Positions 48,006 to 58,710 of a stretch of DNA of 64,000 nt are shown here, one piece after another. The translations under genes and the position numbers were made by a program. Location: NCBI GenBank assembly GCA_014621405.1, contig JAANBC010000028.1, positions 62,001 to 126,000 on the forward strand, written 5' to 3'. The notes beneath the pieces were generated by a model, which was not told where the DNA came from, did no database searches, and saw only the letters and a program-made list of their open reading frames with translations. Position 1 is the first letter of the stretch. Every line of letters starts with the position of its first letter. Source of the DNA: Stylonectria norvegica. Its lineage: Eukaryota > Ascomycota > Sordariomycetes > Hypocreales > Nectriaceae.

Positions 48006-49447
48006 CGCCTTTCATTCCTTGGCAAGTCGAGTTTGTAACGTATTCTTTTTTGTACCTTTATTGTTTTCTGGTGTATTTTATTGGGCAACTGGATTTGTAT
48101 GACTGTATTATATGTATAAGCAAGGCACTTGGATATATGGTAACCCGGTTAGGGTGGATGACGGTGGTGCTTGGCGTTGGCATCGAGAAAAAGGAGAATA
48201 ATAGCATGGGCTGCCTTAGGTCCAGAACCGGTCACAATATTGTACAAAACATTCCAATTTGTTGCTAACAATGGCAGTACAAGTCTAAAGTCCCATCTGA
48301 CAATGCGTCGATACTTATTAAAGAACCGTCCGTAGCAACACCATAACTGGACAGTCGCATCGACTGTAACTACAGTCCATTCTTGATACGCCTTCAGACG
48401 AATAATGTTACGTTTTGATAGCTCATTGCTATACATACAAGCTTGCCTCATGTCTGTAGGTATATTGGTTCTCAAGTTCTTCTCGCTTCGCATGTGTGAC
48501 CCTCTAAGTGTTTTTATGAAAAAGCAGTCATAACATCTAGGATGACTATATCCATAGGACCCCGTTCCAATTATCAAGATAACAATACCACCACCTCCCA
48601 GTTCCCACGGTGCCTGAGCCTGATGACTATGGTATGATATGAGCGGCGATGGACGATACCTCAGCTCACGACCTAGAACGGTTGGCCAAGGTAAGGGAAG
48701 CATATCCCTGCCTTCAGAAACGCGGGGGAAGCTACTGCTTCATTTATTGGGCCAGATAATCACCCCCACTATTGCTTCTTTCTCCCTCTTCTTCCTCAGC
48801 TCTCAAAGATCTATTTTAGTGCAACGAAACAGCTATGAACACGCCTACTGTTAATTCCATCTCAATGGAAAATCAAGGAAGCCAACGTGGCTAGCTAAGG
48901 GCAAGGCACTATTTGATCTTGGCGGCTTGGCCCTTGCTGCGTACTTACACGTACGGCACTCCGCTTCCATGGACGCTTTGCCCGAGTTAATTACTTATGT
49001 CGTTGATGCCAAGGCGGGACGGGAGCGATGAATTATATCATTACTACTACTCTGTTCTCAGAAGGAGGCGTTTTCTTTCTCTCAACCTCCTGAACAACCT
49101 GGCAAATTATATTCATTTGATAATGGATCATACAAATAGAGGACGCAGTCTTGCTGTTGAGCGGGTTAACACTAAGATACTGTAGGTACTTCGTTAACTG
49201 TTAAGCGATGACGAAGCGATCGTGATGGCTCGTCGGCACATCGACGTCACCACCTCGACGTCATTTCGCACGCATTGATCCACGACCTCTAGCAACCGCG
49301 GAGATATGTCGTCTAACCAGCATCGTTTCCTTACCGCAGCTTCTTTTTTTCTTCCATCTTCTCAATTGACTAGGATACCAAAGACCTAAACTGAAGCCCA
49401 TAACCACAAGACACCTCGCTCACTTCACAGCTGAACTGTCGCCTGGC
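48006..49447. other. Gap between MIP1 and the SDR gene
   Basis: 3' flank of MIP1 and 5' flank of the SDR, same orientation. A minus-strand frame at 48149-48703 (184 codons) has no recognisable domain and unlike composition to neighbouring genes. CT-rich tract at about 49330-49370 is typical leader sequence of fungal genes. No gene called. Confidence 0.5.
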
Positions 49448-50341
49448 ATGGCAGAAACCCATCACTTTGACGTCAACCGTCTGTTCGGAGTCAAGGACTT
49501 CGTATGTGTCGTCACAGGTGGCGGCTCGGGCATTGGCCTCATGGCCACGCAGGCTCTCGCTGCGAACGGTGCCAAAGTCTACATCATCAGTCGGAATCTG
49601 GAGAAGCTGAAGAACGCAGCCGAGAGCCACAGCCCACACTCCAGCTCCGGCGGCCAGATCATCCCAGTCGGGCCATGTGACGTCCGCAAGAAGGCGGACC
49701 TTGACAAGGTCGTATCCGAGATTCAGTCAAAGGAAAAGTACATCAACCTACTGGTGTGCAACGCGGGCGTCGCGGGACCCAAGGCGGAACCAGACGAAGA
49801 CAATGCAGACGACCTGAAGAAGACGCTGTGGGAGAACGAGAGCGTAGAAGCTTGGCAGTCGACGTTCGAGACGGACGTGACGAGCGTCTACTTCACCACC
49901 GTTGCCTTCCTCCCTCTCCTCCAGGGCGGCATCCAGCCCAAGGGCCCGCTCAACCGTTTCTCGCCCAGCGTGATCACGATATCCTCCATGTCGGGCCTGA
50001 TGCGCCATGCGCAGGGACATTTCGCCTACAACGCAGCCAAGGGCGCAACGGTTCATCTCTCGAAGCTGATGTCAGCCGAGTTCCAGCAGGCATCGATCCG
50101 AGTGAACAGCATTGCGCCGGGCTACTTCCCGTCAGAGATGACGGCCAAGGAGTCGGATGAACGACAGAAGAGCGAGCTGCCCAGTGGATTTGCCGAGGAG
50201 AAAGGACACGTGCCGGCGATGCGGCCCGGGAGGGACGAGGAGATTGGCATGGCGGTGTTATTTTTGGCGCGCAACGAGTATGTGAACGGGGAGATTCTAG
50301 CTGTGGATGGCGGAGTTTTGAACGTTGTTGGAGGAAGATAG
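49448..50341 (+). CDS. Short-chain dehydrogenase/reductase
   Basis: Classical SDR, 297 aa in one exon. The cofactor loop TGGGSGIG lies at ~23-30, the structural NAG at ~100, and the catalytic set is Ser in ITISSMSG (~179), Tyr194 and Lys198 of YNAAK. Following the first strand, ISRNLEKL carries an Arg where NADP-preferring enzymes have a basic residue, so NADPH is likelier than NADH (inference). Asn-Ser-Ile-Ala-Pro-Gly and a final VDGGVLNVVGG match the family's C-terminal blocks. It resembles fungal 3-oxoacyl-ACP-reductase-like or RhlG-like SDRs, but substrate cannot be read from sequence. The start is preceded by a CT-rich leader and an A at -3 is absent (GGCATGG); no upstream in-frame ATG is better. 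No biosynthetic partner genes adjoin it. Confidence 0.9.
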   Translation: MAETHHFDVNRLFGVKDFVCVVTGGGSGIGLMATQALAANGAKVYIISRNLEKLKNAAESHSPHSSSGGQIIPVGPCDVRKKADLDKVVSEIQSKEKYINLLVCNAGVAGPKAEPDEDNADDLKKTLWENESVEAWQSTFETDVTSVYFTTVAFLPLLQGGIQPKGPLNRFSPSVITISSMSGLMRHAQGHFAYNAAKGATVHLSKLMSAEFQQASIRVNSIAPGYFPSEMTAKESDERQKSELPSGFAEEKGHVPAMRPGRDEEIGMAVLFLARNEYVNGEILAVDGGVLNVVGGR

Positions 50342-53300
50342 ATTCTGATGGAGAAGACAGACACAGTTTCGGCATCTTGGGCCGGTAGAAATCAATGCGT
50401 CTCTCCGGGGTACCTGAGTGAAGAGACTAGAAGCGATGGAAACTAGACGTTCGATTCGGCCAAAGTTCAATGAGACCAAGGTTGCCTTCAATTTGGGAAG
50501 CTGAAAAAGTTATGTTTGATCCATCGTAAACCCAACACCTTTCACCTGCTGCACGTACACATATTTAGATAATCTCAGTTGATAAAACTCTCACGATTAT
50601 ACCATACGTGTTTCGCTTATAATGCTTGGTGAAACCTTGCAGAGTAAGTTCACTGATGTCATTGCCGAAGACGCATCGTGGCTTGGCTCATGCAGTCGTT
50701 AAAGACAGAAGTGTGAGCTTGGCCAACGGCGTTTCAGCCGTGGCGTTGACGGCGAAAAGGGATTTTTCCTGGGCGTTGTAGCTCTCGAAACACAGTGAGG
50801 TAATTGATTCAGCTGTAATTTATCGGCGATAGCAATGGATCATCGAGCAGAGCTGTTCTTGACACGATGACGAGTGTAAAATCTTTGAAGCATAAAATTG
50901 TGTAGGGTAGAGCGGCTGCAAATTTTCTGTCTCACAAAGGCATCACCTCATCGCCCACTGCCGACATGATGCAGCTCTGCAACAGCCTAATGCAGACACC
51001 CGCGATGAATCGGCGTTGAGAGCTGAAAATTCTGCAAAGGGCTTGAATACTGGTTGATTCAACCGTTGATGATGCCATCAGTGCACGTCCTGCGTCTTCT
51101 CTCATGCGTTACCCCTGAGGAGGGGGATCTTATCGATAGATTGGAGAAAGGAGAAAGGAGAAGGGAAACTGCACATAGTGTCACTCTTCAACCCTTGGGT
51201 AAGAAGCTGGTGCAATCTATATGGGGTTCTTGGACATCCCTTGTGTGTTAGAAGAGTTACCCCCTTTGCTGAATACTACTACTCGTGACTCTCTCCCTTG
51301 GCTCGACGTTGTCGACGTAAGAAATACCAAATAATGAACCACTTAATGAACCACTGGGGAGACGGGGCGCAAGACGTCTATGTCCATTCTCCTGTACCTT
51401 ACATGAATTGTATGCAGTTCTCAAATGCAAGTTACCTGTCAACTCATGTCGGCCAACATACATAGTACATGCGCGAACGAGCTGGGCCGGGGGTAGTAAT
51501 ATTGCTTTTGCAAGTTGCGACACGTTGCGAGCCTGTAACCCGCACGGAGCAGCATCAAGCTCTCTCTGGACTACCTGCCACACGATATTACAACTTAGTA
51601 GCTTGGGTAGCGTGGTAAGTCGACTACCGCTGAACCGGACGCCCGCTCAGACCCCGAATCCTCAGGCTTCCCTGGAGTCAAAGGGTCGTAGCGGGAGGCC
51701 AAGCACGGGAGATGGACGAGACAAGTGCCCGTAGCCGAAGCGGGGACGTCCCTGAAGCTGTCACGGCCAATGTAGGTACGTTTATTATGGTGCCTCACTT
51801 CTATGCATCTTAGATAAGTAAGTACTAGTAGATGCCCAGTCTGCAACCGATCGGCATTAAGCAATGGAGTGGCAACTTGATTCAAGAGACGAGCTGGGCT
51901 GAACTGCAAAGTACAGCTCCAGGTGCATGACGACGGGCTCAACGAGCGAAAACCTGGTTGTTGATGCAAGGAGAGGTTTTGGACTTTTGGTGGCGCCTTA
52001 GCTAATGCTAGTAGCAGCTGCCATTCATCGTACTACCGCCGGCTGGTGATGGCGGGGGTTTCGGATTTCGGATTTTGGGAGACAAACCCTCCTCCTTCAA
52101 CGTCCATGTCTGCGAACAACCATGATCAACAGCCCAATTGATCGACTCTCAAGGCTGTTGACAATCAGTCAATCAAGATGTCATCTGGTCGGTTTCGTAA
52201 CTAGTCTGACGTCTGGCCGCCTACCTCCTTCTCACCGAAACATATGCCGTCCGCAGCCGTTGCCAGGGACAGTCAGTTTGTTTACCCGGAGGTCTCACAT
52301 GTGTAGCAGTTGTTATTCTGGGCCATCGAAGACAGTGTCTCATATCTCCACTCGCCGGCGACGCAGATTTTTTTTTCCCCGGCCATAGAACCAAGAAGCA
52401 AGGAGGGAGCGAGCGATTGAGCCTTTGCGTGTTGAAAGCAGCCCACCGTGGCTTGAGCCGGGGAGAGCATTAGAGGAGAGGCGAGAGAAGAAGCGCAGAG
52501 GACTCAACTAAGCAACACTTACCGCCGATGTTGGATCGTTTTGTCCACGGGCAGTAATGAGTCGCTGCCGGGATTCTCGCCATCGTTGTCTACCCAGTAG
52601 GTGGACATGATGGCAGATATCGAGAGAGACAGACGCAAACCACAGGCTGTCCACATTACTCCAAAGTAACAACATACGACGGCAAACAGGGCCAGACCCA
52701 ACGCCGAGCAAACCGTCTCAGTATCACCGTGGACTCGAAGTCTCCACCCGAAAGCCATGATCCCGAAAGTCTGCGACGTCTGTCGCTGATCGCAGGTCGC
52801 GCCCAGCCTCGTCTCATCGCTGTCCTTGGATACGGCGGCGTCATTTCCGGGAGGCCAATGCTCCCCTCGGCCGTGCGTGTCTCGATCTAGAGCTGCGAAC
52901 AGCTTGATTGGACATGCTCACTTGTCGTCGATTGAGATGCTGCGGCTGTCAAATCGGATGGGGACACTAGAGCAGTCTGGCCGCGGGACCAGAGACGAGG
53001 CTGATGGTCCCCTTGTTAGTGTGAGGCCATCTCGAGGCAAGCAGAGCATGCCTTCGCCGCCTCGGTGTGCAAGTAAAACCTGTTTATTTCCACACGACTT
53101 ACACCAGTCAGGTACGGCATCAACGGGTTCCTAGTGGGAAGCTGCACTTTGTTTGTGTTCTTGTGTGTTGTGTCGCTATCATCGAGGACCCACGGCGTTG
53201 GGTTTGTTTACTATCACGTCTTCCTGACCACCATCATCTCCTATGTTGATGCTCTCTTTTCTTACAATGCGCGCCCTGTTTACCACGCTTCCTAGGTACT

Positions 53301-53903
53301 GTCCTAGACTTCTACCCGATAGCTACGGGCCCATGGCATCGTGATTCCGTGCTCCCACCCGAAAACGCGCAGCGCAAGTGCCATCTTCGGCAGCATCTGC
53401 GGGCTCCCGCTGGTACGAGGCGCAAGGTGCAAACTCAGACGAGCGTTGAATCTTCTGCTGGTTTCCCCGACGAGCTCCCCTCCTGCAAGGGACGAGGCGC
53501 GTTTGCATACCAAGCTTCCAGACCCGAGCCCTTGGACAGAAAGCAGCATACCTGCAGTTTTGGCTGGAGGGATGGCCGGGACTAGTTCGCCCCTCTATGC
53601 AGGAATGCCCCTCCAGCTCAAGGGGCTTGCTTGGCCTTGAGGAGATCAACACACGCTCACACACGCTCTCTCACACACACACACACATACACACACACAC
53701 TCGATGAAGCAGTGCCCCTGGTGGGCGTGTTTGCCCCACGCTCATGCTTGTCTTGTGTCCTGTCCCTTAGCTCCGTTGACGTCTCTCTCCTCGTCTGCCC
53801 AATACTTCTATATCATACCGTCCATGTATCCCTGCCTTTATTGATCCCTTCAGCACCATCTAATTTGCATTCTAATCTTATGCTGCCCAGCTGACGGCCC
53901 ACC
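50342..53903. other. 3.6-kb gene-poor region
   Basis: No convincing gene. A minus-strand frame 52519-52758 (MAFGWRLRVHG..., one hydrophobic segment SALGLALFAVVCCYFGVMW) ends at a consensus donor CGGTAAGT, so it could be a first exon, but I cannot find a second. A long CT/CCTC-rich and A-run area lies at 52360-52500. A CA microsatellite near 53650 is listed separately and sits about 200 bp upstream of the next gene. Confidence 0.5.
53648..53702. repeat. CA microsatellite
   Basis: Interrupted CA repeat: two ACACACGCTC-type units followed by CA tracts split by one TA step. It lies in the presumed promoter or leader of the gene at 53904, followed by pyrimidine-rich sequence. Confidence 0.9.
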
Positions 53904-55127
53904 ATGGAGCGTACCAGCAAGCTGGCAGACTTGAAGCTCGTTTCCAAGTACTATCCCGTCGCGAACTATTCGTATCCAAAGTTGGGGCCCGAGAGAAGCT
54001 CGCAGCATGACCGAAGACGTTTCTCAGATGCCAGGTCCTCGTTGGGATCCGAGGCATCTGCCCCAGGGTTGATCGACGACAGGACCGACTCGGAGGTTTC
54101 ACTCGACGACGACTACCAGTATCACGCCCACGCCACTGAACTATGGGATAGCTTTTGGCAGCCGGCCCCTGTTACCGAGACTAAGGACAAGGTCGAAGAG
54201 CCAGAACCTCAGCTGCGGAAGCAATATCCAGCTCTCATTCCGTCCCCGCAACACCGGAGGAAGCAAGGGCAGGAGGATCGTCAAGGCCCGGCGTGGCCAC
54301 TGCCAGAGAGCCCACGGCCGAGGAACCGAAAGCCTGCTGCCACTTACTCTCCTTTCCCGAAACCCTTCACCCTGCCCCCGCGGAGTACGTCGTTGGTTCC
54401 ATCATGGCAAAGCTCGCGATCAATGGCCAAGCCCCAGCGTCCGCCGCGCCCCGATGACCTCAACCTGGGCCCCTGGGTCCAGCAGCTCTCTCCCCTCTCG
54501 GCGAACTTCGCCTCCTCACCGGAAGCGCACCAGACAACCTTTCCCTCCTCGCCGAAGCCGCATCAGACAAACTTCCCTCGACCGGTGACACCAGCCGCCC
54601 CAACGGAGCACCGCGCAACCACGTCCCTCGAGATCCGCCCTGTCACGCCCCTGGAACCTCGACATCCCATGCACTCGGTCGTCAGCCGATCCGCTACTCA
54701 TCTCCCGTTGCCCGAGCCCAGACCCTTTGCGCCTGTCGTGTCCGGCAAGAAATCCATGCCGTGCCTCAGACCTGTGCTCCCTGAGCTCGAGCCCGAGCCG
54801 CACTCCGTCTTCGAGCTCGACGACTCGGACTCGGAATCAGAGGCGCACCGGCCCTACTTCTTCCGGTTCCACAAACGGTCAGACAGCGATGTGCGGCGCA
54901 TCGACAAGAGCGCCGACCTGTCGCTTCGTCCCGGGCACAGAAGAGCCAGCACCGCTCCGTCGTCACCTTCTCGCAATCGCGTCGAGCGATTCAAGCAGAA
55001 GCCGCCCAAGCATGAGCCTCCCAAGCATGAGCATCCCAAGCAGGAGCCGCCTAAGCATGAGCCCCCCGGGCGCAAACGGCAGGGCGGCGATATCCTGGGC
55101 CACATCCTCGGGCGACGCAGCAGGTGA
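53904..55127 (+). CDS. Disordered Pro/Ser/Arg-rich protein, unknown function
   Basis: Single exon, 407 aa, no recognised domain. The N-terminus (MERTSKLADLKLVSKYYP) is followed by an acidic patch (DDRTDSEVSLDDDYQ). Two near-identical units SSPEAHQTTFPSS and SSPKPHQTNFPRP lie at ~206-230. Next come Pro-rich linkers with many TP/SP dipeptides, an acidic cluster LDDSDSESE, and a basic tail with pentapeptide repeats KHEPP. The last residues GGDILGHILGRRSR form a short amphipathic basic end that looks conserved by design. Strong third-position G/C bias supports true coding. SP/TP density suggests regulation by proline-directed kinases (inference). ATG context CACCATGG is very good. Confidence 0.7.
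   Translation: MERTSKLADLKLVSKYYPVANYSYPKLGPERSSQHDRRRFSDARSSLGSEASAPGLIDDRTDSEVSLDDDYQYHAHATELWDSFWQPAPVTETKDKVEEPEPQLRKQYPALIPSPQHRRKQGQEDRQGPAWPLPESPRPRNRKPAATYSPFPKPFTLPPRSTSLVPSWQSSRSMAKPQRPPRPDDLNLGPWVQQLSPLSANFASSPEAHQTTFPSSPKPHQTNFPRPVTPAAPTEHRATTSLEIRPVTPLEPRHPMHSVVSRSATHLPLPEPRPFAPVVSGKKSMPCLRPVLPELEPEPHSVFELDDSDSESEAHRPYFFRFHKRSDSDVRRIDKSADLSLRPGHRRASTAPSSPSRNRVERFKQKPPKHEPPKHEHPKQEPPKHEPPGRKRQGGDILGHILGRRSR
55003..55062 (+). repeat. 15-bp tandem repeat encoding PPKHE-type units
   Basis: Four in-frame 15-bp copies with consensus CCCAAGCATGAGCCT encode PPKHE, PPKHE, HPKQE and PPKHE. A fifth, degenerate unit follows (PPGRK). Confidence 0.85.
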
Positions 55128-56017
55128 CAGCCCCGGGCTTGACAGAAGCCAGTTTGTACTCGTAATTACTATCCTTACGACCATAACGACCATCACGGCA
55201 CCACAGCACGCGGGTTGAACTGATTGATTCTACACTACTGCTATTACCACGACGACGGTCGCCGTACACGCACGCGATCGACGGATGATGTCATGAACAC
55301 GGAGTTCCGGGGCCGGAGACGGCGAAGCGGAGACGGGGGGAATGGAAACCGGACGGGTTTGTTTTGTTTATTCGGCCGGGAGAAGGCGTATGTATGATGA
55401 CGCGAAAAACACCGAGGAAGACGCTTGCCGCGAGCGGGCAATGTATGAACACAACGAAGTGGAGCGGTGCAAGAACCGCTAAACGAAAGGAAGGGGGGGG
55501 GGGGAGGGTGAGAGGCACAATGACTGAGAGCATTCCTCGACCGTGTTATGGCATGGTCGGGCGAGTGATGGATGCGATGTTGTATGAGATGAGATTATCA
55601 ACGACTACTAGCGGCATAGCCTTATTCATGTATTTAGACAGCTACACGATGACGTCTTGAAACTTTACTTTGTTCCTCATATCAAGTTCTCCATCACGGG
55701 ACGTAGAGGTGCTCGTTGAAAGTGGTGTAGTGGTTTGTTTACAACCCACCCAGTTTTGCACCTATCTACCTTACACATGCATAACACTTCGAAATACCTA
55801 TCTAAGTACATGGTCGCATTTTCGACAGAGGTGCTTCGCGCAACATGGAGCATTCCATACATCCATCCCTTCGTAAAAGCCATACGTCGTCGACGCTAGC
55901 ACATTATAACATTAATAATAACCCACCAGAGGCTCCCAAAACACCATAACAAATGCCCAGAAAGAAAACGCTCGCTAGCCGCTGCGCGCTAGGGAAACCA
56001 AAGCCCATGATCAGGCA
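55128..56017. other. Convergent 3' region with a poly-G run
   Basis: About 0.9 kb between the stops of the disordered protein (+) and the DUF3433 protein (-). A run of 12 G lies at 55493-55504, followed by AGGG, with further G-rich patches at 55330-55345. No gene seen. Confidence 0.6.
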
Positions 56018-58710
56018 TTATGCATCAATGTTGTCATCTTCAGGCGTGTATCGCGTAGTTCTCGTTCTAGTTCTTTTTTCCGTAAATCGTTGCAAAGGTC
56101 GTACGCTGAGCCGTCGCTCGTCTCTGCCGGCTGAGTAGCCGAAGGACCAGACGGTGGACTGCTGTTCGCGGGGGCCGGCCCAGGAGCGGCCCAGGCGGTA
56201 TTCGAGGTCGGCGCGGGACCGCACACTGCGGAACGCGGGATCTTGGGTGGTCTCTTCGGCGGAGCAGAAGCTGATAACGTCTGCGAGGGAGGAGACGGGG
56301 TGAGGGAGACGGAGGGTCTTTCGGTTGGGGATCATTAGGCACAGACTGCCCAGATACAGGACCAGGAATGCCAGGAGAAGACCGAAGACTGGCATGTTCG
56401 GGAACATCCTGACCTGTCTCTCCGCACTGACGTGGGTCAGGGCCATGAAGAGCCCGCCAGCCAGGATAGGGATGAAAACGAAGAGCACGGCCATAAGAGA
56501 CACGAAGGCCACCCGCCAGTGCCCGTTCTTTGCAGCCTTCCACGTGGAGTGGAAAGGGAGGCACGCGGCGTAATCGGCGAGGATGGACTTTTGCGCTGTC
56601 GCGCCGGTAGGCTTAGACAGTTCTTGCCACGGGTGCAACACCCGGAGCGAAAGGTCCAGGCTTTGGAAGCCGAGAAACATGATCATGCCAATCAGCGAGG
56701 GGATGAAGCCGTAGAGGAAGTTGGCAGCTGAAAAGGCGCCGTGGCCGGGCTTGGCGGAGAGGAGCGGGAGGAAGCCGTTGTCGAGACGCGTCGGCTTCGC
56801 GAAGGAAACGGCGACTAGTGCCACGAACAAGCAGGCTATGAGGATGGCGAGGGGGATCACTGTGAAAGTGCGGAGAGCCCATGGCAGGTAGCTGTAGCGC
56901 GAATGGGATGCCTCGACGTCGAAGTGGCGGGCGGAGGAGCTGGATGATATATCGTTGTAGTGTGTCTTGGCCATGATGTTGATGGCCTGGGCGTCATAAG
57001 CCGAAGTGCCGATACCGTACCAGATTCCTTCGGTTTGGCGGTCTTCCATCTGCCAATATCCGAGCCTGTCGTATTTCCTCTCGTTCATATGTTGCTTCAT
57101 TTGGGCTGCCGTAGCCGAACCATTCATTGCTCGCCAGCTTCCCATGGCGTTGCTCTGGTTTAATAGGGGTACCAGATCTCCGATAGAGCGGACGTCCCAT
57201 TTCAAGCCAGTCCATTTCCTGAACCAAAAAGTCATCAAGATTGCCGTCGCCACAAACAGAACAAGGTACAGCACGACGAGAGTCCAGACGATACCCTGAA
57301 CGGCTGCCCAAATCCAGTGCCCCTTGTCAAAAATGCACGTGAAGGTTGTGCTCTGTAGAGGAAGTGTGAAGTTTGCGAGCCATGTTGCAACGCTGAATAG
57401 GCGAACCTGCCACGGCCCCGACAATTGGGGCCATAGGAATGACTTGGGGTAGCGATTCTCGAAAAGGGCAAACTGTCGCTCTTGAGGGTTTTCGCTGGCC
57501 ATGGCCACAAAGGGTAGCGTTCGCATGGATGCTAATACAACGTTCTGGGCGTATAGAAGAATGACGGCGGCGAGTAGTTGTGGCAGGATGCGGAACAAGA
57601 AGTATTGACCACTGTAGATGCTTCCTGGATATGGCGTCAACCCAGTGTCTTGCTTGGAGTAGACTGCCGAAAAGATGAGAGCCACGATCATGAGAAGGCA
57701 TAAAGTCATCATAATGATCATCGAAAAAGGCCGTAACATGGGTGTTTTGTAGTCCAGGGGCGGGTGCCTTTTGTCATGAGGGTCGAATTTCGACATCATC
57801 GTCTTATCGACTGGAAGCCAGCGTCCGGCATCAAGGTCGCTCGTGAGGAGGCTGCTAGAGCGCCTGCTGGATGGGGATGAAGGTGAAGCGGGGTCGATAT
57901 TTGTGTGATGTAGAACTGTTTCCGGGGTAGCCTCTGGTGCAGAGTCTGGAGTAGTGTCATCAAAGACATTTCGCTCCATTGGAAGACGATCTTCGACATA
58001 GGCAGGTTCCGGTGGAGTCATGGGCGCATAGCCCATTTCCTCGTCTTGCAGTCTCCGCGGTTCTGGGTAGTCGACGGAATTGTCCGTAGTGCCGGAAGGA
58101 AAATGAGCACGAGGGGGCATGTCTCGATCTTGATCTTGAGTCAAAGCATCCAAGGCATACTGGATGTATGGTGTGTCATCGACGCCAGGAGTGACTTTCC
58201 CAGCGGCAATGGTCAACTCGTCTTTGATGCCCTGCATGCGAGCGGTGTTCTCGGCTTCGGCAGCAAACATGGCCAGCTGAGATTCGTCGAACCGCACAGC
58301 CGGAGTAGGATGAGGATGTGCGGGTTGTATGCTGGCACCATACCCTCTGGCCAAGGGCGGGCCAAACAGACGATCTGGACCGTAGATCTCCGTGGTTGAT
58401 TCTGAAAGTGAGGGAGGAGACGGGGCAAAGAGTAAAGTCGACTGTTGAGTCGACGGTGACGGGTCGGTCGAGTTAGGCCCTAGTGGGTGTCTCTGGCGTC
58501 TCCGATCATGGTGTGGACGGATTGTCGATTGTGAGATGTTTTCGGGGGTCTGAGGAGGTGAGAACTGCGGTGCGCCTCGATCTAGAAAGCATGTAACGGT
58601 TAGCAAAGCTGGTGGCAGGTAGGCAACGAATCACAGAGGCCGCGAACGTGAGTGTGACGTGACGTACGAGGATCTTCCACAAAGTCGAAGTTGAAGTTTT
58701 GAAAGTTCAT
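56018..58710 (-). CDS. DUF3433-type fungal multi-pass membrane protein
   Basis: CDS is complement(join(56018..58581,58668..58710)), 868 aa. The first exon codes MNFQNFNFDFVEDP; the 86-nt intron ends CTTTCTAG and joins to RGAPQFSPPQTPENIS. Residues 1-300 are a disordered, Pro/Ser/Asp-rich cytosolic part. The rest contains about eight hydrophobic segments in two similar blocks, each with paired helices, e.g. PFSMIIMMTLCLLMIVALIF, then LLAAVILLYAQNVVL and, in the second block, FIPSLIGMIMFLGFQSL. Block starts share a pattern: a helix, an extracellular stretch ending in a helix with FLFRILPQLL / FLYGFIPSLI, then LDLSLR- or VLASMR-like residues. This is the two-domain layout of fungal DUF3433 (PF11915) proteins as I recall it; no biochemical function is known. 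No enzymatic motif is visible. Confidence 0.75.

Noticed and set aside
48149..48703. 184-codon minus-strand ORF downstream of MIP1
   Set aside because: No domain and composition unlike neighbouring genes; sits in the MIP1 3' flank.
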